Source of the DNA: Gavia stellata
Taxonomy: Eukaryota > Chordata > Aves > Gaviiformes > Gaviidae
Length of the DNA stretch: 64,000 nt
Assembly: GCF_030936135.1 (NCBI RefSeq)
Contig: NC_082604.1
Coordinates: 7,261,001 to 7,325,000 of the forward strand
Direction: 5' to 3'
Positions within the stretch are counted from its first letter, which is position 1; every line of letters starts with the position of its first letter. Positions 1 through 12,760 of the stretch are shown here, in pieces. The position numbers and the translations under genes were made by a program. A model generated the notes under the pieces. It made no database searches and was not told the DNA's origin. It saw nothing but the letters and a program-made list of their open reading frames with translations.

Positions 1-3000
1 TTTTGATAAGGGTTCATAAGCAATGCCACACATGGAGGTTTGTGGCATAACAAGACACAAGAACATCCAAAGAACAGGAGATTAATAACCTGTTTTTATG
101 TTTACTGATCATTTGGCTCCAATATGACTTTTTGGAAGACTGTCTTAAAGTGAAGTTAGTTTCCCTGGGCTTCATTATTGAGTTGCAACAAGACTGCTCC
201 CAGAGCCAAACTGCAACTAGTAAGAAACGTGCTCCTCTTTGGGCAATACATGGAAAGCAGAAATACCAGAGAACAACCGCCTCCAAGCCCTCTCTTTCCC
301 CCTGCTTACAGTAGCAGCCTTTTTTGCCTGATCTCCCACATCTGTATGAGAAGTAATGGGTTAGCGGTACTGAACAGCACAGCTCCCAACCGCAAGGCCA
401 TCAGCTCGTAGTAGACTTCCCACCTCTGTATGATAACTGGAGCAGTGGTATCACTGACTGTGCCAAGAAAATAAAGCATAGGGAAAGAGAAATTATGGCC
501 ACCATGGCAAAATCAGATCACAATAATGTGAAAACTATTGTGCACACCTCAGTAACTGACGTGGGCCTATTTTTATGTCTGGGCTGATCAGGACAGGCAC
601 AAAGCAAAAACCATGCCAGAACGAGCCTGTCCTGCTCAGAAAATTGTTGCCAGCAATTCAGCAATGAGTTAATGATTGCATTACAGCTATCACAGGAATG
701 CCAGTGCTCAGTAAGGAGTATTTTGAAGAAAGGTTTTTGAATGCTACTTCCCTGCTGCTTTTAGTTCCCCCACAGAAGAGGAACTATTGGAAAGACCAAA
801 CCATCCGCAAACACCTTTGGAGAAAGCTTTGGCTAGCCACTGCTGCTTTCCTAAGAAAGAGTAACTCACTGTGTTCTTAAATCTTCTTTGTACTGTGAAA
901 TAACCTGTTTTGGCAAAAGACTAATAAAACTACTGATTTCCAGACTTCTAAGAACGTTACTGCCAGGGGTAAGCAGACTCTCAGAAAGACCAGCAGCTTC
1001 TAGACTTTTAAAGAAATTATATTCAACTGAAACACTGTTTATTTTTCAGTCAGGGCACTGAGGGCACCAAAGCTCAGGTATAAACTCCCTATACATGGAG
1101 GAATGTGATAACAGCACAATAAATGCATTTGCACTCTTCTTTTTCCCCTCCACCCACCTGCAAACAAGGAGCGTGTCCCCCAGCTCTTGCCTGGAGATGC
1201 CTCTACAAGGCCCAGGGGAAGAGGCAGGTGTCTGCCGCAGCCTCCGCACCAGCAGCGCATGGGACAAAGCAGGACGGCGGTAGGGCAGCCAGAGAGAAGA
1301 CGGGCTTTCCTGAGGGGGCTTACTGGTGTGCACATTGCACACACGTATAGATGTATGTAGTCCAAACCTCCCTGCAACTTCACAGCAATTTGGCCTTGTA
1401 TCTTTTAATATGTGCAAGAAACAGACCTCAGCCTGACATCCACCCTAACGCTGTTGTTATAAAGCAGTGCCTGGCAGGACTGCAGCAGCCCCTGCGCAGC
1501 CTCCTAGCCCTCTTTACACGAGTCCTGTATCCCACATCCCGGCAGGGAGCTCGGAGCAGACTCATGACCCGGCAGATAATGATGACTACAGATGGCCAAG
1601 ACTGGATGGTAGTGAGAGCCGATACACATTTGGCATATGAAAATGTTTACATACCTGTCCACCCATAGATCTGTATCCTTACTACTGTACGTGAACTCAC
1701 AGAGCTTCGAGGAGAGGACTTTGGAAAGCCTATTTCAGCTGCAGTGATCCATATCTACAGTGAGCTGCTAAAGCAAAGCAGTGATGTAATACCATTAAAC
1801 GAGAGCACACTGCCTTTAATTATTCCATGCAAATCCTACAGCATTTCTAATGCCACCATACAACTGGTACAAACACAGAATCATTTAAACTAAAACTTCA
1901 AACACATCCTTACCTCATCATTAAACTATATTTAAAACTTCTTTTGCCAAGTACAACTTCCAGTTAGGGTCAATCAATTATAGTGTGGACTAGAGGGGTG
2001 TTTCACAACAGCAAAAAGTATCAAGTATCAGCTCTCGTGCACCTTAAATATGCCATCTTTATTCTCAAGCACGATTAACAACAAATGGATCCAATACCTA
2101 GAACGGCCACAATACAGAAAAAGAAATCTTCCCTACGCTGTAGTGAAAAAAAAGTCTCTATTCGTGAAACACTGCCCATAAACTTAAAAACCATCCTATG
2201 CCAATTTCTTCGTATAACATATCCAAAATAACCTCTTAAAACACTATAATTTAACATCAGTGCTTTTCTTTAATAATTTAACTTTAAAATATATACTTAA
2301 CCTTTAAATCTTGACTCTAACGCTAAATAGTCCTTTGAGAAAAAGTCTTGAGTAAAGTATTAGAGATGCGTACCTCATCTCTTCTAATCTTAGTCACATC
2401 TCAAACTACCATTTTTCACAGATATATTTTAAAAAGAAATACATAGAGATATGGAAAATGAGGTCCTGTTACAGGATGTCAGGTTTTCTATCAGAGAATA
2501 TGCCATTACACTTTGCGGCTTAATCATTTTACACAAACCTAAGAATTGGTGATGCTCAGCTAAACATACCTTGAAAAACTGAGTATGATTTTCTTTTGTT
2601 ATTTTCTTTCCTTCCCCCATGACGACAGCTGAGGGAATAGACATGCAGTTCTATAGTGGCTTGGCCATATGAACTCTATTAAAAAGCTGATTATTTCAAG
2701 TTGTTAAAGATCAGGTGATAACCTCCCTCAAAAGATGAAAAAATATGAACAGACCCTAATTAGTATCTGATAAAGAAGCAGAGCTGTTGCACTGTGTAAA
2801 CCCTGAATTAGAATAATAATGTAGGGAGACTCAACAAAAGATGCTTTGTGTTTCTCATTACAGGCGGTAATAACTCCTCCTCCTCCTGTAAGCATGCTGA
2901 ATACTATAAGAGGGTAATACTGGTTTTCCACGCCCTGCTAAGGTACACCTGAAAGGTGCTTTTGTAGCGTAGCTTTGAAGGACAAACCGGTGTCCCATGC

Positions 3001-5149
3001 TACATGTCTTGCCTGAAACAAAACATTTTGAAGTAAGTCCTTCTGGGCAAACTCTGAATAAAGAACACCCCCAGTAAGGTAACTCTTAACATTCAAGCAC
3101 ACCTATTTGGAGAGCACATGCAAGTTTTACCGCATACTGGGTGCGCCAGTGGCCTTGCCTGCAGACTATTAGAAACCTCAGCTATAACATTGCTCCTCCC
3201 AGTCTTTACCCTAAAAATGAGTTCTCTCTTCTACCTGCATTTCATACTGATAGGAATACGCTGTTGCAGCTGAAACACATGACCGATTCACTCAGTAGCA
3301 AACAACTAATCTGCATATTAGCAAAGGGCTTTGTGCTTAGCAAATAATGGCACACAAATGCGTTAGGATTAGATTTAAGGCAACTGAAGTCAGAAGACTA
3401 CAAATGAATGCCTGTAGAGCAAGTTTATTGCCAGTTCTGCATTATTACTGCAGTTGCTTCATTCAAGTTCTTTGACAGATACTGAGACACTGAGTATCTT
3501 AATTAGCAATCTGCCTTTCTAATGCACAGACGATCACAATTTGTTTCGCACTGTGGGTCTGTAGTGATCGATTCCACACACCCACACATGTAACTTAGAC
3601 AGGTGAGCAATCCTGTTGAGTTCAACCGTCTTTCCAAACCAGTTTGTGCTCAGCGCATGTCAGGTTCTGTACATTTTGCTCTTTTCCAATTCATCCCATC
3701 TGTTTATAGCCTTTCCATCTAGTTGACTATGATTTTTCCAAGGTTTCAAATTCACCTTTTTCCTTTCAGTTTTTCCTATCTGATGTACATTGTAATGATA
3801 TTAAGGGGAAATTTATTAAAGATTATTAAAGAACTAGCTTAACTCAATTTCTTTCCACAGTGTTTCTCCAAACAGGCTGGCTGAGTATGACCTTTTCAAA
3901 GGTATTTGGCAGAGACCTGTCATTTGTCAAGTTATTTTTCCAATTTTTGTCAGTGTGAATTTTTAAAATCGGTATCAAATGATCTTTGTTACATCAGATC
4001 AAAAAAAATGTTCTCTAGCTGAGCTAACATCTTTTAGTCTAACTCCTTAAAACTCATGAGACAATTGAAGTACACGGTGGAAAAAAACACACTGAAGTCT
4101 GGTTTGTGGCCAAAATTCCACCTTGATGTAGAGGCAGGAAGGGGGGGAAAATTACATCTCTTGAACAGTATTTCCAAGTGTTTGTTAAGAATTATTTTCT
4201 TTCTTAATCTCAAATCAACAATGCTAGATCTGGGCTTGATGAGATCTGTTGAAAATATAATGGGACAACATCTCATTCTGCTGCCCTGCCATCGCCAATA
4301 ATTTATGTGTCCTTGGCACATGCAGACCGAGTTGCTTGTTTCTTACAGCTTTTATTAATCACTGATTGGTGTGTTGGTTCCGGATGTCAGGGTGGAATCA
4401 GGAGACCAGTTCAAATCTCTTCTTGCAGTTGCTGCTAAATTGTAACTATTTTAAAAGATTGGAGTATGACAGGTCAAAGAGAGGAACAAAGAGTTTTTTT
4501 CATGGAAAATCTTACTAGCCTTCAAAGCAAGTCATATGAGAGATATATGAATACATATATTTTTATAGCTTGTGCCTAAATTAGAAACAAGATTAAAAAT
4601 CTCAACGTCCCTCATGAACTCCTTCCCTTCTCTCCACATTCTCCTATTCACTTTAGATTATACACTGTCCCCTTTATTTTTTTTTCCTCCTCTTATCCCT
4701 TCTTGTTCCTTGTCTCTCCACTCTTCCCATCCTGCTGCATCTGGGCTTCATGTTCGCTTGTAACCACATGTTGGATTCAGAGATGCGACACACCAAGTTC
4801 TGGCATTCTGGAAACCTGGCAATTCCCAGCTATGAAAAGACCTTCCCATCTTGCCCCCCCCAAACAAGCCATTAATAAAAAGCACAGGAAGAAAAGAAAA
4901 ACCCAAACCACAAAACCTAAGACTGCTTAAAATTATGGTGTTATCTGTCTCGAGTGTTCCCAGTTTAAAGCAAAGTGATCAAACTACACTGGCAGAAGCC
5001 AGTAACTGATGCAGCTTAAGCTGTCTAGGATTCTATTTAATATTTTAGTTCTAGGAAGTATGCAGAAACCATAACTACGCGACTGTGCCAGAAATCCCGA
5101 GGGACGAGGCTGCCTTCTCAGGGCACATCTGAACTCATCAGCCTTGCTC
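1..5149. other. Intergenic AT-rich DNA, no gene seen
   Basis: Short open frames only, none recognisable. The 59-bp exon-like segment at 2,570-2,628 is the sole splice-bounded candidate noticed. A minus-strand donor-like GAG|GTAAGG at about 1,913 has no convincing acceptor. Confidence 0.5.
2570..2628 (-). other. Exon-like segment, 59 bp
   Basis: On the minus strand, TGTCTATTCCCTCAG|CTG (acceptor with pyrimidine tract) and TTCAAG|GTATGTTT (donor) bracket 59 bases. One frame is open and reads VVMGEGKKITKENHTQFFK. The peptide is not recognised. It lies on the strand expected for a left-hand neighbour of FOXL2. Confidence 0.18.
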
Positions 5150-5235
5150 TAAGTTCTGGGTCAGTTATTTTATCTTAACCAACCTGCCTGTGCCTCCTCG
5201 TTAACTGTCTCAGAATAACTGTAGTAACAGAATAT
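5150..5235 (+). mobile_element. Possible MIR-like SINE remnant
   Basis: CTGGGTCAGTTATTTTATCT and CCTGTGCCTCCTCGTTAACT resemble MIR-core words (TTGGGCAAGTTACTTAACCTCTCTGTGCCTCAGTTTCCTC) in order and spacing. The match is weak, and this may be coincidence. Confidence 0.33.
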
Positions 5236-8200
5236 TCAGTCATGGGACTTATTCTTGCTTGAACTTTAGAGGTAAAGAAAATAAGAACATCCCATGTGCC
5301 ATGCACTTCTATTACTACAGTGTGATTTCACAAATCTATAGAGCTTCAGAGAGAGAAAGTACATTTGGTCTGTAGCCTGAGCACCGGCTGTCCGCAGCAC
5401 CTCCGCCACCGACCGCTGCCTGGCAAGCTGGGCTTCTCCGTGAAGCTTAGGCTGGCAAAGGCAGACAACAGAGCTTTGGGCAGAACCGTGTGGAAAGAGC
5501 CTTCTTTCTGGTTCACTTATCACCGTGACATGTTTCAGAAAGCAAGCCCAGCATATGTGCCTGCTGCTTCACTTTGCAGGTGTCTCATCTGTCTGCTAGA
5601 TCCTGTTTCGGATCAGGCGGCTTTGGCACTGCCTTCTTTATACGTTATGTCCTCACCCCGCTATGAAAGGTGGACAGTCTTACACAGTCACTACCAGCCC
5701 CTTCAGCTTCCTCAGACACTGGTACAGCAAGGCTAACTGTATTGCAGTTCTGACAGTGCATCTCTAGGGGACGAGGACAAGTGGTGCATGTGCACCCAAA
5801 TGTCAATATTCAAACCAAATGGTATCACAGATCCAATGACAGCCCAACAAAATGAGCACAAAGCCAGAATCTAGCTCTCCTAAGCAAGCTCTGTTCAAAT
5901 ACTTCATAACAAGGTAAGAAATACACCAATTGAATGCGGTAGACATGAATAAGAAAAATTGTCAGAGGCAAAATTCACTATGAAAAGGCCATTTCCTCAA
6001 CTTCTGACTTTTGGGACTAGACCAGGCCAAGCTAAATGGGCAAGGCAGATCTGCGAGCCATTCCGCCAGCTGAGTGGGGGGAAAGAAAAAAGAAAAGAAA
6101 AAAAAAAAAAGAAAGAAAATGAGTGAAAACTGTTTCCACATGAATACTTAGGGCCATCCAAACCGGGCAGCTATGTTAGAAACCACTTTAGCGCACTTGC
6201 TGAATTAAATGTTTAAGTCAACCAGGGCAGTCGGTTTCTGAGATGTACTAAAATACAGAAGGCAGCTTTTGACTTGGAAAGAAGAGATAACAAGAGCAAG
6301 AGGCAAACTTCTAACTGGATGAAAAACTCTGACTACAGGGACAACAACCTCTAAAAGAGGTAAAGGAAGCCACAGCAGCTACTTGGATTTACATCTGTGG
6401 AACAGAACAGAATTGAAACCAGACAGTTAGGTATCTCTAAATGGTACCACTGCTTTATTGGTAGGTATAAACAAGTTTACAGCCTCAGAAGATTGCAATC
6501 TCCCTCGCCATACAGGAAAGGAAAATCGTTTCTTTTAGAGGAACTCAGAGTTACTCAACCCTAATTAATCTTCTAAAAGAGGAAATCCCTGCCAACACAG
6601 GTGGAACTATAACATGCTGGCTGTGCAGCTGGGGAACATGAAAAATGGGATTTCCGCGTTCCCATCTCGCTCACCAAAACCAGAGCGCAAATACTGCAAG
6701 TAAAACATGCAGCTAAAAGATCTGGAAAAAAAAGCAAGTAAAAAAATTGAAAGGAGGACTATAAAAGTCACTTAGGTCGTTCATAAGAAAGTTGCCTACA
6801 GTATTAACTAAGGTTTGAGCCCTTCTGAGGAAGCTACCATCGCTTTGAGAGCTTAGTTACAGGGCAAAGGAAATTAATCTGAATCTGTGTTTTAGGAAAC
6901 AAAGTTGAGAGGACACTTTGCTGACTTCTGACATCACCTGTACTCCTGAAGGAGCCCTGTAACGTGTCCTGACTATACCAGCTTCTCCCAGCCATCTCTT
7001 TGTTCTCTATAATTGGTATTTTTAAATACAGTTTACACTGTTATTCGCTGGACCACGTCACAAAAGATGAATGGCAGGATAGAAATTTCTTTGCCATTGA
7101 AATGTTACTTGAGTTAAAAGTCAAGACAAGAAATAGCTGTTCCTTTTTAATATTTACTTGTTTGCAGCATTTTAATCGTATAGGCATGTAGAAAAGAGGG
7201 ATATAAGCAATTATTTACATTGCTACACACTTCTGTCTGTCTAATTGCAAGCAAGAAGACTTAAGGACATGTGGAGATGACACATCATCACTGCTTGTAG
7301 GGTATGCCCTGCACTCTCTGCTCTGAGCTCTAAGGCTCTGTTTAAGTTCAGCTTAGGATAAACAGTATTTTTCATGACAGCTTATTTCAAGCTCCACAAA
7401 GCCGTCTGTATCAAAAGAACAACACAGAGCAGATTTCAGTGGAACTAAAAAAACAAAAATTGTGTCTACAATGAAAACAACTAACACAAATAGCAGCACC
7501 AAAGCTTTGTTTAGACTAGGGAAAGTTCAGTAAGTCACTGATAAAAGAGCTGTAAGGGTGGGATACTGAAAGATATGTTTTCATCAGAAGAGCAGTGCTG
7601 TCATTATAAAACAACTTGAGTACTTCTAACCACATGAAGTGACTGTCACTCATCTGATGCCCCAAAACAAGCGAGTAACTAAACCAAGAACAGATTAATT
7701 TCCTTTAACTACAGATATATCATCACCATACCTGCTCACTGAGGGAAAAGATAAAGATATTTACTATCAATAAAAATAATGCTGGGGGGGCCATGACTTT
7801 TTTTTCCTTTCCTACAGATATACACAAGTAGCTCTCTATTTAGACTATTAGAAGGCTGATTTTTCCCACACATACATTTCAGTTCATATAATAGATATGT
7901 ATTCACATTATTATGTTACTTTCTCATGAATTTATGTTTTATTGCTCCATTTTCAAAAGCCATTGAACCCACGGGACACTTCACTAGTCAATATAGTGTG
8001 GTACCACACAGCAAACACATGCTTGGAAGTGACCTGAATACATGCCATGGAGGCAGTAAAATGAGTAAGACTACATAGCTGGTCTTTCAATTCAGCCTGG
8101 ATACTAGTTCCAGCAAGAAACTAATATATATTCACCAAAACAAATGTCCATCAAAGCCACAAAAGCAATTTAATGCTTACACGTATGCTGACAATACTAT

Positions 8201-11200
8201 ATCAGAGCTATGAGTAACCCGACAAAAGAGGCTATAGGTAGATCAGAAGTGCAAGCTGGTCCAAAATGTGCACATCCTCTTCACCAACATTAAGTCCATT
8301 CTCAGTCTGGCCTCAGTGATTCAGGCTGCTACACTCAATATTGAAAGTACATATATAGGAACAACGGAAAACAATTTTCCTCCTGGCCATATTGGTGAGG
8401 GAAGGTGTTTAATTGAAGGAGAAGACAAAAATTACCCTGTGATTTAACAGACATGTTTTTCCTCTTAAGATGGATTGGCAAGACACAGATTTTAATGTAA
8501 GGTAACTTTGCAACGTTAAGATAATGTCATGACGTTTTGCTTTCTACAAGACAGAATGAAAGACATTGTTTTGGTCACTATGTTAAGTAAGGGGGGAAAT
8601 TGTATTTTAAACAAAAAGTTGTCCTAAATTCCTGGCAAATTATAAGGTTTAGATCAGATCTAAAAGGTATTTGTGTCAGCTGCACGAGGACATAATATGA
8701 GAAAGATTAATAATAAGGAAAACCAACCTCTTTTAAAGTAGAAGTAATGCTTGTTGAATTTATCATCACCTGCAAGACTGGTTATGTTAATAACCCTTCA
8801 CATTATGCCAAGTAGACTGAAAATAATTAATAGTTCACCAACAACCTTCCCACAGAAGCTTCAAGTGCCAATGTTGTTTTCACTGATTACGATTAATAAA
8901 AAAATATAATCCCAAATATTCAGGCCTTGAACACAAATTCCTTATATCTGAGATACTCCATGAAAAATAATAATAAATCTATCTCTCACAGCATTACCCC
9001 ATCAAGGGCAATTGAGTTCCTGGATCACAGTGTCACTGGGGAATTCTGGTCTCACTGTTCACAAGTCTTTATTAAAATCCATTCTGTCCATGAAATGGAG
9101 AAGCTGATTCAATGTATATACAGAGGGGTTCCACCACTGAGCTCTTCTGAGCCACCACAAATGCTCAGGAGTCAGGGGGCGAGAACCAGGGTACTATGAC
9201 GCCTTAAAAAAAAAAACCACAAAAACCCAACCATCAGTGCTTAGCTGACTGTGGTATTCAGGGGGTGCTCCTTAAATCCTGAAGGCTATCCGTCTCACCA
9301 TGCAATCTCTTTCCTCCTCTTGTCTGCAGTAGCTGTGAAACAATGGTCAATTGGTAACATGTCTCAAGCCAGCAATAAGGAGTGTTTGCAAGGACACAGG
9401 ACTGTGAGAGAGGATGAAGAGGAAGAGAAGGAAATGGAGAATAAAGCAAAAGATGGAAGTGAGGAAGGTCAGAAGGTTGTTTATACATTTACAATATCTC
9501 TAAAATAAAGTCACACCCTAGAGAGATGCAGGTGGCAAACTGATCTCATTAGAAAAACCACAATGGTTCAGAGACAGAGTTCGTTTTTGCCAAGGATCCT
9601 GTTTCCAGCACTGCTCATACCCAGATGTTGCAGAGGAAGGTTCCCAACCACACTGTTTGACAGACTTAAATGTGATTCCTGCAGGACAGGCCAGGTGGTG
9701 TTGCTAAAATTCACCACCAAGTTAGAGAAATATTAGGCAAGGCAGAAAATAAAATCTGCTATTTGGAACATGGCATCCACGGTCATAAAGTTTAGAACTT
9801 GCTCATGACATTTTTCCCTGACAACAGCACTTGGTACAGCACACAGGATCCCAGCAGAACTCCCAGGTTCTAAAAACTTTCGTATATCCCTCAAAAGTGT
9901 GGAAAATAAACTGGGCTACTCACTGCTCTGTTAGCCTAGGAACTAGGCAACTAGTGTACAAACAGTGCAAAAATCCACCAAGGCATGAAAGGGACTGGCA
10001 TTACCACATACACCACACAGGCTTTTGGAGAGAAGCACAAAGATTTATACAGGCCACCTACTCTTAGGGAAGAAAGTGCCACACCAGGATGACGTGGCAG
10101 GCAGTGTTTCACTCATGGATGCTGTCGAGGCGAGAAACGGACAAGATCGACTGCATTCACTTCTCATCCCTCCATTAATATTGGATCTTAATAACTGCTT
10201 CCCAGGGCTGCTCAAAAAACTCCCTTCATGACGTTTTTCTACTGAAAATTTTGGCTTTCTCCAGGGAAAAAAAGCTTTCCACTAAAAGCACTCACCCTCT
10301 CTAGTATTTTATTTCTAAAAACACAAGATCTGCTCTCTGTTGTTTTTCAACAAAAACTTGGTTTTGAAGCAGTGCCTCACTGGAGCTGTGGTTCAGTCAC
10401 CCTGGACGCACCCACCAGAGCACAACTCCCCCGAGGCGGTGTGAGATCACCCAAAGGGGAGATGATGACACAACTGGGGAGATACAGCCCAGCCGGGGAA
10501 GCTAGTCTGCAGTTGAGTCAAAGCTGTATTCAAGTATTCAAAACTTCAAAAAAAAAAATATACTGCAAGTGTTGGCAAAAGTAATATGCTTCGCTTTAAA
10601 ATTTTCTGCAAAATAATGTATTTGGTGATCAGGTCCGCTCCTCACCATTTCTGGGGACCCTTGAGGCTGCCACTGCTAAAGCTGGAGCCAATTACACTAG
10701 GAGGCAGGAAGGCCCAGTAATAGGAGCCATAGCCCAGTACTGCCAGACTCTTCCCGTGCTTGGGAATTGCAAGTACTTAGCTATTCCTTCCCCATTTCTT
10801 CCCCTCCTCAAGCATCTCAGCTCCAGCACCTGTCCACCCTTATTACCAAAAGGGACTAAGCTCACCAGGGAATGTTGTGCATCACCCTGACAACGTCAAA
10901 GATTAACTCACTGATCTTTGCGTTTAATGTACAGAAACTATTATTGGAACATTGCATTCAAAGGTTTAATGCAGATTCTGATCTGGGGGCAACGGATAGC
11001 CCATAGTGGCTCAGTAGCTCTCTGATTTCCTTTATGGGATGCAATGTCTGCAAGAAGTAAACCCAAATGCACATATGCATATGCAATCAAGGCTCTGCTC
11101 TCACCAGATCCCTCCCAGTCTGCTCATGGTTTAACAGGTCATTGACTCAGGTAACCTCCCACATGTTACAACTGCCGGTAAAATACGATAGCCCGAAACT

Positions 11201-11499
11201 GGAGATACATCTGGTCTACCAAAAATTCAATCTGAGGAGCAAACTTGCTGATAATTCTGACCAGCTTATACAATGAGACACTGATTGTGTCGGTGCTCCA
11301 AGTGAGCAGCTTCATTGGAATAGAAAAACAGGGTGATTAGTCACAGCTAAGGAAAACACCTTGCTACAGAAGACAGACAACATTAATGCTTTACATCATT
11401 AAAAAAAACTGAGGTTACCATTCAGGACAGCACAGGTGGAAAACATTTAAGGAAAAAAAGATGACATGTTGTTTAGTTGGTGAATTCTTCCCATTGACA
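5236..11499. other. Intergenic AT-rich DNA, no gene seen
   Basis: Apart from the A-rich tract at 6,080 I see no feature. A plus-strand donor-like ACAAG|GTAAGAA at about 5,912 lacks an obvious acceptor-bounded exon. Open frames are short and unrecognised. Confidence 0.5.
6080..6120 (+). repeat. A-rich (GAAA)n tract
   Basis: Purine-only tract of GAAA/AAAG-type units with a run of 13 A. It is simple sequence with no adjacent element recognised. Confidence 0.75.
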
Positions 11500-12760
11500 C
11501 CCCAAGCGGTTGGACACCCGCTGGCAGGCAGGAGGCGGTAGCCTCAGCCGGGCTGGCAGCCACCCTTCCCCACTCCCAGCAGCTGCCAGACCTTCCGGGG
11601 GGTTGACCGGTTCCCTGCTGGAGGCCCCGGTCCCATTGCTTGCTGGTAAATTAGCCTCACTACTCACATCTCCTTGGCGGTTTTGAGTCTTTTTTTTTCC
11701 TTTTTTCCTGGTTTCTTTTTGATGCAGCAGCATCTGATCTTTTTCAGTCTCGACTCCTGTTCTCATCCCGCCCCCCCCGAAAATGGGAAGAGACCCCACG
11801 AGCACCTCCAGGGATTCACCTGGGGATGCACCAGCGCGAAGGGCTGGGAAGCGGCTCAACCAGCATCCGCTGAAGCGGGACAGAGGAGCTTCTCACAAAA
11901 CGGAAAAGCCCCAGGCGCCAGCGAGAGGGAGGGGACCACCCCAGAGCCAGGAGGGAGCCGGCTGTGGGGGAGCTAGAGCAGGGAGGAGCTCAGCTCCCCC
12001 CGCAGAAGCCGATGCCCGGCCGGGCGCTGCCACGGCGGAGGACCCGGCTGTCCTGGTCCCTCAGCCCGGGCTCCTCCTCGGCGTCTCAGCGCAGAGCAGC
12101 GCCGTCCCGGCGATCCTCTGCCGAGGAGTGCCCCGTGGCAAAGTTCAACCCCCTTCCCTCCCTGCCAGGGGACAGAGCCCAGCGGGAAGGAGAGCCGCCC
12201 GCCGCGCCCCGGCACTCACAGCCCGGCGGGTTCCGGGACGGGCGAGCGGCCGTCCCGGGGCTCTCAGTCCTGGGAAGAGGTCGGGGGGAAGGGGAAAAGT
12301 GAAATAGAGAAGCAGCAAGACCCGCTGTCCTACCCGTCTCCGCTGGCGGGGACCCGTCTCCCGCAGGCTCGCACCGGCAGGGCGTCCCCGGCACAGGCTG
12401 CCCGGCAGCCCGCCCCCCCCGGGGCCGGCCTTCTCCGCCGCCTCCTCCTCCTCCTCGGCCCGGCCCCGGAGCAAAGGCACATGTAAATCTAAAGATTATT
12501 TGACACTGGGTATCCCGGGCTGCAGCGGGGCTCCCGGCACCCTGCTCCCCCCAGGGGCCTCGGGCCAGTTCCCCTTTTTCCCCCCGGGCACTACCAGTTT
12601 CCCGCAGCACCGCTGCCTGCCTGCAGCGCCTCCGGTCGAAAGGGAGCCCGGCGGAGGCTCTGCCTGCGGGCCACCGCCGAACACAGCCCTCCCGGTGCCC
12701 CAGAAGGGCAACTTACCGTCACCCTGGGCAGGAGAGCAGGCCAGCCCCCAAAGTTTACAA
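11500..12760. promoter_or_regulatory. CpG-rich block with minus-strand donors
   Basis: GC-rich sequence, CpG-dense at 11,950-12,480, flanked by AT-rich DNA. Two good minus-strand splice donors occur: ACG|GTAAGT at 12,717/12,716 and GGCT|GTGAGT at 12,220/12,219. This fits a CpG-island promoter transcribing leftwards. By synteny with other vertebrates a 5' non-coding exon of PIK3CB is one possibility, but no PIK3CB sequence is recognised. Open frames in the block are composition-driven. Confidence 0.5.

Noticed and set aside
4381..4440. Possible MIR-like words (GACCAGTTCAAATCT)
   Set aside because: The match is too short and diverged to distinguish from chance.
1..12500. PIK3CB coding exons expected by synteny
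   Set aside because: I looked for the conserved N-terminal words and found none. The coding part, if syntenic, probably lies left of the window.
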